A stretch of 6,991 nucleotides of DNA, from assembly GCA_043820045.1 (NCBI GenBank), contig JBDREF010000319.1:1-6991 (forward strand). Reading direction: 5' to 3'. Source of the stretch: JBDREF01 sp043820045. GTDB lineage: Bacteria > Planctomycetota > Phycisphaerae > Sedimentisphaerales > Anaerobacaceae. The position numbers were made by a program, and so were the translations under genes. Positions 1 through 6,678 of this stretch are shown here, in pieces; positions within the stretch are counted from its first letter, which is position 1; each line of letters opens with the position of its first letter. Below the pieces are notes generated by a model. It made no database searches, was not told the DNA's origin, and saw only the letters and a list, made by a program, of their open reading frames with translations.

Positions 1-984
1 CATCTCCGGCAGCCACCACCTGCTTTTCGGTATCTGCGGGTCCCCCATCCGCCACCAGTCCTCTTCAAAGGCCCTGGCAGCGCAGCGCAGTTCGTCTTGA
101 GTGCTGCTGTAATCGCCGCCTCGCGCGACATGCACTTTTCCTTCTTTCGGTCCCTTCGGATTTACGGCCGGGGTCTTTTCGGAAGCCTCCTTGTAGGCGG
201 TCGGGCTGTAGAAGTCGTAAACCCACTCGCGAACGTTGCCTGACACATCGTACAAGCCCCAGGCATTAGGTTTCTTTTTACCCACTTCGTTGGTCTCACT
301 ATCGGCGGTAGCCTCGTACCAGGCGAAATCCTTGAGTTCAGCCGCCGTATTTGCAAAGCCGAATACGTTGGTGGTGCCAGTACGGCTGGCATATTCCCAT
401 TCCGCCTCCGTCGGCAGGCGGTACTCCCTGCCGGTTTTCAGCGAAACCCACTTACAGAAGGTCATGGCGTTATGCCAGGTCATGCCCATAGCGGGGTTCT
501 GCTTGCCGTATCCCATCGTCATATCACCATATACGGGCGTCGGGCCTGTAACCGCATCTATCCCCTCACCTGGAGACTTCTCGGCCTCGTTACCGATATC
601 AAAGTCTCTCTTGGCACTGACCGTTTCCTGATAGTAGGCCATGAAAAGCTCAATTGTGGTCTCGGTCGTGCAAAGGTAAAATGGGTCCACACGCACCTGA
701 TGCTGCGGCCCTTCGTCCTCCTTGTGTCCCGCCTCGTTCTCCGGGCTACCCATAACAAACGTGCCGCCGGGAATCGGGACCATCTTGAAAGATATTTTCT
801 CGCCGTTCTGAGTTGTGACAGTTTCGGTGTATTCGCTTGCGGGCTTGCGGTCCTTGCCGGACACACCGGATGAGTGCAAGGCGATAATGCCAACGGCCAG
901 AAGTGCCGCACATTTGATCAGACGGCTCACTTTTCTGCTGGATTTGCCCCCTGAATTCTCATACGTATGACTGCAAAACAGCAT
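1..984 (-). CDS. Secreted formylglycine-generating-enzyme-like (FGE-sulfatase/SUMF fold) protein, C-terminus cut by window edge
   Basis: An open frame of 328 codons runs from ATG at 984 off the left edge without a stop. The start is set by AGGAG at 997-993, 8 nt upstream. Residues 1-24 form a long polar, basic lead, followed by a hydrophobic stretch (about 25-36) and a likely Sec signal cleavage near 43. The FGE-like domain starts near residue 63. Visible family motifs are GGTFVMGS (73-80), a T-E-T-T segment at 107-110, LPTEAEWEYA (190-199), GLYDVSGNVREWV (243-255) and ARGGDY (287-292), then CAAR (301-304). The PKSRWWLP segment (319-326) normally lies just before the terminal GFR motif, so probably few residues are missing. 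The catalytic cysteine pair of true FGE is not in place: the equivalent positions read S294 and about L299. Sulfatase activation is therefore unlikely; a binding or other FGE-fold role is more likely. The gene appears to be a separate unit with its own promoter at 1071-1099. Confidence 0.9.
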   Translation of the reverse strand, partial: MLFCSHTYENSGGKSSRKVSRLIKCAALLAVGIIALHSSGVSGKDRKPASEYTETVTTQNGEKISFKMVPIPGGTFVMGSPENEAGHKEDEGPQHQVRVDPFYLCTTETTIELFMAYYQETVSAKRDFDIGNEAEKSPGEGIDAVTGPTPVYGDMTMGYGKQNPAMGMTWHNAMTFCKWVSLKTGREYRLPTEAEWEYASRTGTTNVFGFANTAAELKDFAWYEATADSETNEVGKKKPNAWGLYDVSGNVREWVYDFYSPTAYKEASEKTPAVNPKGPKEGKVHVARGGDYSSTQDELRCAARAFEEDWWRMGDPQIPKSRWWLPEM

Positions 985-1070
985 ATCAAAGACTCCTAAT
1001 CATTTAATAACATACTCTTGCCAAAAGGGCCTCAAGCCAACCATAAGCTGCCCCCCTCAAACTGCCCGGT

Positions 1071-1099
1071 ATTCTACCACAGTGTAGAGGAATTGGCAA
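1071..1099 (-). promoter_or_regulatory. Predicted sigma70-type promoter of the FGE-like gene
   Basis: On the minus strand, TTGCCA (1099-1094, 5 of 6 consensus) and TAGAAT (1076-1071, 5 of 6) are separated by exactly 17 nt. Transcription would start near 1064, giving a leader of about 80 nt before the ATG at 984. That leader contains a possible 14-codon ORF (1044-1000) with its own purine-rich ribosome-binding site. The assignment rests on consensus match and position only. Confidence 0.6.
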
Positions 1100-1179
1100 A
1101 CCCAACTCAGAAAAAGTATGAATGCTTTTCCGGCAAAACTGGTGAAGTTCTTCAGGAATATCAGGTGAGTCAAAGCAGA

Positions 1180-1225
1180 CAGTGCTTACAGAGAAGCACT
1201 GCCGGTCCCGGCAAAAACCAGGACC
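1180..1225 (-). terminator. Two adjacent hairpins behind oxidoreductase copy A, possible weak terminator
   Basis: In transcription order, the first hairpin spans 1225-1204: 5 bp, one mismatch, 2 bp, with a loop of T residues. It is followed directly by a perfect 8-bp hairpin at 1201-1180 (CAGTGCTT/AAGCACTG, 6-nt loop). They begin 29 nt after the stop codon of the upstream gene. The downstream sequence is pyrimidine-rich but has no clean run of T, so this may be a weak or factor-assisted terminator, or a 3'-end stabilising structure. Confidence 0.4.
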
Positions 1226-1253
1226 AGCAGCGAATAACACAGGATGATGGTTA

Positions 1254-2642
1254 CTATGCGAACTCTTTGTATTCGCGATCCTTGAGGATACCCGGTTGTG
1301 GAACGGGATACCTGCCCTCGGAATCGCTGCGCAGAGGAGCAGGAGAATCCATAGTGAACTTGTCCACGTTCGGAGCGAACTCGTGGGGGCAGTTAAGGGC
1401 ATCGTCGAATGTGATAACCTGGCCGGTGTGGGCGGCCATACGGCCCATAGTGTTGACCAGGCTGGTTTCGGCGCCTCGTTTGACCTCATTGTAGGGCTTG
1501 TCCTGGCGAATTGCATCGATGAGGTCATCCCACTCAAGCTGATATGGACTCGGCTCGGGTTGTGGGAATGCCCAAATCAGGTTCTCCCTGGTCATATTGT
1601 GCCCCTTATAGGTGCGGACCTTGCCGGGATAGTGGCCGCTCGTTGAAACAACACCTGAGCCCTTCGTGCCGTGTACATAGCTGTCAAAGCCGCCCTTGGC
1701 TCCTGTAATGGCCCGGCCGCAGTAGAAGAACTTCGTTCCATCAGGATAAGTATATTCGATCGAGTAGTTGTCGAAATTCTGGTCCACGTCGTTGCCGCGG
1801 TAGTGGCGACCGCCCGAGGCGTGGGCCTCGACAGGCCAGGCGCCCTTCATCCAGGAGCACTCGTCGATCTGGTGAATGTAGTAGTCGCTGTACATGCCGC
1901 CGCTGGCCCAGAGGAAGCTGTGGAATTTCTGAATCTGGAAGAGCAACTCGCTGATGCCGTCGGGCTTGCAACCTACTGCGGATGCCCGGCCGCCCATGCG
2001 ATAGGCTCTCATGGCAACAATATCGCCTATCTCGCCGTTATCGATGCGGCGTTTCAACTCCTGCCGCCCGTGACAGTGGCGGATCATCAGGCCGACGCCC
2101 ACCTTCAGATTCTTCTTCACCGACTCCTCGGCAAGCTTGAGCATCCTGCGCGTGGTCGGACCGTCCACCGTGACGGGTTTTTCCATGAAGACGTTGAGGT
2201 TCTTTTGGATCGCGTAGGTGAAGTGCACCCAGCGAAACGCCGGAGGTGTTGCGAAGATGGCGACATCGCCGGGACTCAGGCAATCCATCGCCTTCTTGTA
2301 GCCGTCGAATCCTATGAACATCTGATCGGTTGGGACATCCACCTGGCTGCCGTGCTTTTCCTTAAGGTTCTTGTAACTTCGTTCGAGACGGCTCTCGAAG
2401 ACATCGGCCATCGCTACGAGCTTGATCGGCCCGTTCTTAACAGACAGGGCGTTCGACGCCGCACCGGTACCGCGACCGCCACAGCCAATCAGGACGATCT
2501 TGATGGTATTACTTGCCCCCGCATAAATGCTCGGGGCGATACCAGCCGCAATAGCCGATGTCGCGGCGATTCGGCCCGTGTTCTTCAGAAAATCACGACG
2601 CGACGTAACCGCATCTTTGCCCAATGTACCAGAATCAGTCAT
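1254..2642 (-). CDS. Tat-exported Gfo/Idh/MocA family NAD(P)-dependent oxidoreductase (copy A)
   Basis: The product is 462 aa, a normal length for exported members of this family. ATG at 2642 is preceded by AAAGGAG with a 5-nt gap. Residues 14-20 (SRRDFLK) form a twin-arginine motif, followed by a hydrophobic Ala/Ile-rich segment to about 42, so folded export through Tat is expected. The Rossmann dinucleotide motif is GCGGRG (53-58), D80 ends the second strand, and the family EKP motif is at 154-156 with presumed catalytic Lys155. The second domain carries the GG-x-x-x-D-x-x-x-H-x-x-D pattern (D253, H257, D260) that normally lines the active site. By family knowledge it oxidises or reduces a sugar, polyol or derivative; Zymomonas glucose-fructose oxidoreductase is a Tat-exported precedent with tightly bound NADP. 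The substrate cannot be read from sequence. It is about 70% identical by hand alignment to copy B over the first 200 residues. It has its own promoter (2774-2802), and the terminator at 2887-2928 isolates it from copy B. Confidence 0.95.
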   Translation of the reverse strand: MTDSGTLGKDAVTSRRDFLKNTGRIAATSAIAAGIAPSIYAGASNTIKIVLIGCGGRGTGAASNALSVKNGPIKLVAMADVFESRLERSYKNLKEKHGSQVDVPTDQMFIGFDGYKKAMDCLSPGDVAIFATPPAFRWVHFTYAIQKNLNVFMEKPVTVDGPTTRRMLKLAEESVKKNLKVGVGLMIRHCHGRQELKRRIDNGEIGDIVAMRAYRMGGRASAVGCKPDGISELLFQIQKFHSFLWASGGMYSDYYIHQIDECSWMKGAWPVEAHASGGRHYRGNDVDQNFDNYSIEYTYPDGTKFFYCGRAITGAKGGFDSYVHGTKGSGVVSTSGHYPGKVRTYKGHNMTRENLIWAFPQPEPSPYQLEWDDLIDAIRQDKPYNEVKRGAETSLVNTMGRMAAHTGQVITFDDALNCPHEFAPNVDKFTMDSPAPLRSDSEGRYPVPQPGILKDREYKEFA

Positions 2643-2773
2643 AATGTCTCCTTTCTCGATGTGTCTTTGTCAGACTTTTGCAAGTTTTCGCTCGGATTAA
2701 TGCATTTTCTCAAATCAAGCGGTTTATTCCATCCATCCAAATCCTGCGCTAAGACATGTCAGGTTGGGCATGC

Positions 2774-2802
2774 ATTATATCCGATAGGCTGTCAGGATTC
2801 AA
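2774..2802 (-). promoter_or_regulatory. Predicted sigma70-type promoter of oxidoreductase copy A
   Basis: On the minus strand, TTGAAT (2802-2797, 4 of 6) and a perfect TATAAT (2779-2774) are spaced by exactly 17 nt. It lies downstream of the terminator of copy B and upstream of the ATG at 2642. Start of transcription is expected near 2767, giving a leader of about 125 nt. I see no riboswitch-like fold in the leader, only a short GTCT/AGAC stem and two ATGCAT palindromes. Confidence 0.7.
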
Positions 2803-2886
2803 CTTCTGTTTGAAGAATGCCGACGGATAGGGCGAAATGCTCGGCGGCAGGGGCTTGAAAAGTAACACGCCGCGTCATAGATGATC

Positions 2887-2928
2887 AAAGAAAAAGCCGC
2901 CGGTCTCGGGAGAATCGAAGCCGGCGGC
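2887..2928 (-). terminator. Intrinsic (Rho-independent) terminator of oxidoreductase copy B
   Basis: A perfect 8-bp GC-only stem (GCCGCCGG at 2928-2921 and CCGGCGGC at 2903-2896, minus-strand reading) closes a 17-nt loop and is followed at once by TTTTTCTTT (2895-2887). It begins 23 nt after the stop codon of copy B. This is the clearest terminator in the window and separates the two paralogous genes transcriptionally. Confidence 0.88.
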
Positions 2929-2951
2929 GAATTGGCTGTAGAAACCTCGTA

Positions 2952-4355
2952 CTACGCGAAGTCTCTGTATTCCTGGTCTTTGACGATGCCCGGTTGCGGC
3001 ACGGGATATCTGCCTTCGGAGTTGGCCCGTAGCGGGGCGGGAGAATCCATCGTCAACTTGTCCAAGCCCGGCGCCATCTCGTGGGGGCAGTTGAGCATGT
3101 CGTCGTATGTGATTTCCTGGCCGGTGTGTGCGGCCATACGGCCCATGCTTGTCACAAGGCTGGTCTTAACGCCGTTCTCGGTTTCGTTGTATGGCTTATC
3201 GTTGCGGATGGCGTCCATAAGGTCGTTCCACTCATTCTGATATGGATCCTGCTCGGCCCGGCTGACCTCGGATACCCATGTCCTGTTCGCTCGGTCCGGA
3301 TTCTGACCCTTGTAGATGCTGGAGGGCCTCCCACAGTCACCGCTCCTGGAGACAATCGCCATGCCTTTGGTACCATGTGCTGCGCTGGAATAGATTTGGT
3401 GGCAACCCTCAATACAACGCCCGTCCATGAAGAACTTGCTGCCGTCGGCAAATGTGTACTCCACCGAATACGTGTCGAAGTTCTGATCGACGTAAGTGAC
3501 GCCTTCGGGACTCTGGCGATAGTGACGACCGCCGACGCCGTGGGCATTGATCGGCCAGGCGTTCTTCATCCAGCATTGATGGTCGATGATGTGGATGTTG
3601 AAGTCGCTGAAGTTTCCGCCGCTGGCCCAGAGAAAGCTGTGGAACCGCTGTATCTGATACATCAGGTCGCTGATGCCGTCCGGTTTTGGCAGCGAGTGAA
3701 AGAAACCGATTGGCCCGTGCATCCGGTATCCGCGCTGCAGGATGATGTCGCCGATCTCGCCGTCTAGGATCCGTTTGCGCAGTTGCTCGAGATCCCGCTG
3801 GTGACGGGACATCAAACCCACTCCAACCTTGAGGTTCTTCGCATCGGCCTGTTTGCCGAGTTCGAACATCCGGCGGCTGGTTGGACCATCCACGGTAACG
3901 GGCTTTTCCATGAAGACATTGAGGTTTTTCTTGATGGCATAGGTGAAATGCACCCAGCGAAATCCCGGGGGTGTGGCAAAAATTGCGACATCGCCCGGAC
4001 GCAGACAATCCATCGCCTGCTTGTAGGCGTCGAAACCCACGAACCGGCGGTCCTCGGGCACATCCATCTGGTCGGCATGCGATTTTTGCAAATTCGCGTA
4101 ACTATCCTTGAGGCGACGTTCGAAGACATCACCCATGGCAACGAGTTTGGTCGGGCCATTGTTGACCGACAGGGCGTTCGCTGCCGCCCCGGTGCCCCGG
4201 CCGCCACAGCCGATCAGGGCTACATTGATGGTGCTGTTGCCCGCTGCATGGAGGCTCGGGGCGATGCCTGCTGCGATGGCCGAGGTCGCAGCGAGCCGGC
4301 CGGTGTTCTTCAGGAATTCACGGCGTGATGTGTTTTTTTCGCTTGTTTCGCTCAT
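2952..4355 (-). CDS. Tat-exported Gfo/Idh/MocA family NAD(P)-dependent oxidoreductase (copy B)
   Basis: The product is 467 aa. ATG at 4355 is preceded by AGGAG at 4370-4366, 10 nt upstream. The twin-arginine motif SRREFLK (10-16) leads a hydrophobic Ala/Ile segment ending near 38. Visible family features are the Rossmann motif GCGGRG (49-54), EKP at 150-152 with presumed catalytic Lys151, and the active-site pattern D251, H255, D258. Both paralogues share an almost identical C-terminal tail (PVPQPGI then KD, an EY pair and final FA). Copy B differs from A in loops: the segment between YRM and KPDGIS is 11 rather than 9 residues and rich in Phe, Pro and His (213-223). It also has extra residues near 281-288 (QSPEGVTY) and near 361-366. 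These could change substrate choice, which is inference. Promoter sequences lie at 4483-4511 and a strong terminator follows at 2887-2928, so it is probably a single-gene transcript. Exact substrate is unknown. Confidence 0.95.
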   Translation of the reverse strand: MSETSEKNTSRREFLKNTGRLAATSAIAAGIAPSLHAAGNSTINVALIGCGGRGTGAAANALSVNNGPTKLVAMGDVFERRLKDSYANLQKSHADQMDVPEDRRFVGFDAYKQAMDCLRPGDVAIFATPPGFRWVHFTYAIKKNLNVFMEKPVTVDGPTSRRMFELGKQADAKNLKVGVGLMSRHQRDLEQLRKRILDGEIGDIILQRGYRMHGPIGFFHSLPKPDGISDLMYQIQRFHSFLWASGGNFSDFNIHIIDHQCWMKNAWPINAHGVGGRHYRQSPEGVTYVDQNFDTYSVEYTFADGSKFFMDGRCIEGCHQIYSSAAHGTKGMAIVSRSGDCGRPSSIYKGQNPDRANRTWVSEVSRAEQDPYQNEWNDLMDAIRNDKPYNETENGVKTSLVTSMGRMAAHTGQEITYDDMLNCPHEMAPGLDKLTMDSPAPLRANSEGRYPVPQPGIVKDQEYRDFA

Positions 4356-4453
4356 AACGGACTCTCTCCTAATGATTTGGTGACTTCAAATGTTATATTT
4401 GTTTCGGACGTCACTATTTGCTTTTGACCCAAATGGTATTTGCACGAGTTTGG

Positions 4454-4494
4454 CAACAGCCGAATAATAACACAACAGCCGAATAATAACACAA
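4454..4494. repeat. 19-bp tandem direct repeat, two full copies plus 3 bases
   Basis: CAACAGCCGAATAATAACA occurs at 4454-4472 and again, without any mismatch, at 4473-4491; the next three bases (CAA) begin a third copy. It lies in the upstream region of oxidoreductase copy B. Each unit carries TATTAT on the minus strand, and one of these is the -10 element of the predicted promoter. A recent slippage duplication or a doubled regulator site would both look like this. Confidence 0.9.
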
Positions 4495-4511
4495 TATCGC
4501 CCATGGGGCAA
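4483..4511 (-). promoter_or_regulatory. Predicted sigma70-type promoter of oxidoreductase copy B, -10 inside a tandem repeat
   Basis: On the minus strand, TTGCCC (4511-4506, 4 of 6) and TATTAT (4488-4483, 5 of 6) are separated by 17 nt. The -10 falls in the upstream-most 19-bp repeat unit. The other unit repeats TATTAT at 4469-4464 but has no good -35 at the right distance; the best is TTGTGT with a 19-nt spacer. Transcription would start near 4476, leaving a leader of about 120 nt. Confidence 0.5.
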
Positions 4512-4583
4512 GCATGGAAGATATTCTTTCTCGGCTGAAATGCCCGAGCGGCGCCGGTACGGAAAACTCGAATCGCACAATCG

Positions 4584-6539
4584 CTATCCAGACCGATTTT
4601 CATACGCGCGATATAGCAGGTCCAGTTCGCCCGTTTTGGCGTCATAGCTCTGCTGCAGTTCGGCGAGCTGCTCAGGATTCCTGTAGATCGTCGCTTCGCC
4701 AAAGCGTTCCTTCATTTCGGCCAGCTCTTCCTCAAGGGCCGTTATCATCTCTTCAATCTGCTCGACAGAGTACCTGTTGAATCGCCTGAGTTCCTCAGGC
4801 CTCTTGAGGTGCGATTTCTCCCCGCTACCGGAAGGGCGACGCTTTTTTGCGGCGGTCGCACGCGGCTGCGACTCCTGCTGCTCTGCCTCGATACGTTCGC
4901 GAATCATGGAAGCGTACCTCGAATACGGGGGCTTTGCGGTAACAAACTCCGTTTGCCCGAGAGACCGCCGGCCGAACGCATCCGTGCCGACCACAAGGAG
5001 CTTGTCCACAACGCGGTCCAGAAAGTAACGGTCGTGGCTCACGACAATCATGGTTCCGCTGTAGTCGTCCAGAGCCGCCTCGAGCATTTCACGGCTGGCA
5101 ATATCCAGGTGGTTGGTGGGTTCGTCCATGACCAGAACATCCGGCTCGGCCAGGACCAGTCTGCAAAGCATCAGCCGATTACGCTGGCCTCCGCTCAGGT
5201 CCGCGCATTTCTTGAACACATCGTCTCCCGTGAAAAGAAAAGCTCCAAGCCTGTTGCGCAAGCGCTCCGATGAAAGTTCAGGATTCACACTCGCGGCCTC
5301 ATCAAGGACAGTCTTGGATGAATCCAGCACGTCACCGTGCTGATCGAGATAGCCTATGCGGAGGTTCCTGCCCATTCGGATACTGCCTGCAGACGGTTCA
5401 GCCTGCCCCAAAGCCAGTCGCAACAGCGTGCTCTTGCCCGTCCCGTTGGGGCCGGTGATGCCGATACGTTCGCCGCTGAGCACATCAAAAGTCATGTCCT
5501 CAAACAATTTCAGATCGCCGAATGACTTGGCCAGCCCCTCACAGCGCAACACCAAGTCGCTTGCACGGCCACTCTTGCCGAATGAAAAGCCGATAGTCTT
5601 CTGATCGGAAGGTTTTTCCAGAAAATCGGGATTGACTTTGAGAAGACGCTTCAGGCGGGTCTTCCGCCCGCGAGCAGTACCGCGCATGCCCTCCTGGTCC
5701 TTGTTTCGGGCGATAAAGTCCAGCGTCCGCTCGACCATCTCGACACGTTTGACGTGTTCGCGGCGTTGTTGCAGCCGTACGGTATCTCTGGTCTGTACAT
5801 AGTTGCTGTAATTACCGTTCCAGATATGGGCCCGGCGGTTCTCCACTTCGATTATCTTGCATGCGACTTTGTCCAAGAGGCACCTGTCATGGCTGATGAT
5901 GACGGCGGCGCCGTTGTACCCGGTTATGAACCTCTCCAGCCACTCGGTCGCCTGCAGGTCCAAATGGTTGGTTGGCTCATCCAGAAGCAGCAGGTCCGTA
6001 TCCAGCATGAGCACCTGGGCCAGACCCAAGCGGGACAACTGGCCGCCGCTCAGTGCAGAGGTCTTCACATGATGCAGTTCAGGCTCGAATCCCAGGCCCG
6101 CCAGAGTCATCTGAATCCGGGTTTCGTATGCGTACCCTCCGGCGAGTTCGAAATCATGACACAGGCGGTCGTATTGTTTCATCTTGGCCTGCAATGCCGG
6201 GCCGGCAAGGCTCTCCATCTCGTGCGAGGCGGTTTGGATTTGCTGTTGCAGTCTCAATATATGCTCCACGCCGGTGTGCATCTCCTCCAGGACGGTAAGA
6301 TCGCCGCTGAACGTTTTCTCCTGTGCCAGGTAACCGATTCGCAGGGCCTTCTGTCTTATCACCTGGCCCATATCCGGATTGATCAGGCCCACGATCAGTC
6401 TCAGAATCGTACTCTTGCCCGAGCCGTTGGACCCTATCATCCCCACCTTTTCGCCGGGATGGAGTTGCAGGTCGAACCGGTCCAGAACCACCTCCGGGCC
6501 AAATGCCACATGGATATCACGCAACGTTATAATCGCCAT
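4584..6539 (-). CDS. ABC-F family ATP-binding protein (Uup/YheS-like, no membrane domain)
   Basis: The product is 651 aa with two ABC ATPase domains and no transmembrane segments, the ABC-F arrangement. ATG at 6539 has AAAAAGG about 10 nt upstream. Domain 1 has Walker A GSNGSGKST (36-44), Q-loop Q73, signature LSGGQ (163-167), Walker B with E188 in DEPTNHLD and H-loop H217. The interdomain linker (about 232-328) is charged, with a basic R/K-rich segment near 286-299. Domain 2 has Walker A GPNGTGKST (363-371), signature LSGGQ (448-452), Walker B with E473 and H-loop H502. A charged low-complexity stretch (about 552-585) leads to a C-terminal coiled coil (about 590-650), as in Uup. All ATPase residues are intact. 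ABC-F proteins bind the ribosomal E site and modulate translation or relieve stalling; some protect against antibiotics, but nothing here singles out a resistance subtype. I see no intrinsic terminator behind it, so read-through towards copy B is possible. Confidence 0.95.
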   Translation of the reverse strand: MAIITLRDIHVAFGPEVVLDRFDLQLHPGEKVGMIGSNGSGKSTILRLIVGLINPDMGQVIRQKALRIGYLAQEKTFSGDLTVLEEMHTGVEHILRLQQQIQTASHEMESLAGPALQAKMKQYDRLCHDFELAGGYAYETRIQMTLAGLGFEPELHHVKTSALSGGQLSRLGLAQVLMLDTDLLLLDEPTNHLDLQATEWLERFITGYNGAAVIISHDRCLLDKVACKIIEVENRRAHIWNGNYSNYVQTRDTVRLQQRREHVKRVEMVERTLDFIARNKDQEGMRGTARGRKTRLKRLLKVNPDFLEKPSDQKTIGFSFGKSGRASDLVLRCEGLAKSFGDLKLFEDMTFDVLSGERIGITGPNGTGKSTLLRLALGQAEPSAGSIRMGRNLRIGYLDQHGDVLDSSKTVLDEAASVNPELSSERLRNRLGAFLFTGDDVFKKCADLSGGQRNRLMLCRLVLAEPDVLVMDEPTNHLDIASREMLEAALDDYSGTMIVVSHDRYFLDRVVDKLLVVGTDAFGRRSLGQTEFVTAKPPYSRYASMIRERIEAEQQESQPRATAAKKRRPSGSGEKSHLKRPEELRRFNRYSVEQIEEMITALEEELAEMKERFGEATIYRNPEQLAELQQSYDAKTGELDLLYRAYENRSG

Positions 6540-6625
6540 TAATCCGAGACCTTTTTACACACTCATTCATGCAAACCTTGAAACGGGAGTCTATTTTCAA
6601 CTGCGGCCTGCAAAACCCGTCGTCC

Positions 6626-6654
6626 ATCTTATCCCTCAGGGCCTTGAAAATCAA
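6626..6654 (-). promoter_or_regulatory. Candidate promoter of the ABC-F gene
   Basis: On the minus strand, TTGATT (6654-6649, 4 of 6) and TAAGAT (6631-6626, 4 of 6) are spaced by 17 nt. The expected start near 6619 gives a leader of about 80 nt. The hexamers are moderate matches, so this is less certain than the promoters of the oxidoreductase copy A and FGE-like genes. Its -35 shares base 6649 with the plus-strand candidate. Confidence 0.4.
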
Positions 6655-6673
6655 GCGATTAAGGGTGGATAAT
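6644..6673 (+). promoter_or_regulatory. Candidate promoter of the rightmost plus-strand gene
   Basis: TTGAAA (6644-6649, 5 of 6) and GATAAT (6668-6673, 5 of 6) are separated by 18 nt. The leader would be about 160 nt. A second, nearer candidate is TTGACG (6740-6745) with CATCAT (6763-6768) at 17-nt spacing, which would give a leader of about 65 nt. The sequence does not decide between them. Confidence 0.4.
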
Positions 6674-6678
6674 AAACG

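Noticed and set aside
1188..1253. A hydrophobic reading (LCYSLLVLVFAGTGSASL) on the minus strand just after the stop of copy A
   Set aside because: No start codon or ribosome-binding site is evident, it is in another frame from copy A, and the two hairpins explain the sequence better.
1671..2813. A 380-codon open frame on the plus strand opposite oxidoreductase copy A
   Set aside because: It is antisense to a clear gene, has no family motifs, shows Val/Ala/His-rich composition typical of reverse-strand shadow frames, and no convincing ribosome-binding site was seen.
3081..3767. A 228-codon plus-strand frame opposite oxidoreductase copy B
   Set aside because: It is an antisense shadow like the one opposite copy A; their resemblance only mirrors the paralogy of the real genes.
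4387..4401. Inverted repeat CAAAT-GTTAT-ATTTG containing TATAAC, upstream of oxidoreductase copy B
   Set aside because: Only 5-bp arms and AT-rich; TATAAC has no acceptable -35 at 16-18 nt, so I do not call it a promoter or operator.
4537..4560. Stem-forming CTCGG/CCGAG and the CGGCGCCG palindrome behind the ABC-F gene as a terminator
   Set aside because: The stem is short or bulged and is followed by an A-rich, not T-rich, stretch on the minus strand.
5754..6542. A 262-codon plus-strand frame opposite the ABC-F gene
   Set aside because: It is fully antisense to a motif-complete ABC-F gene and has no recognisable domain.
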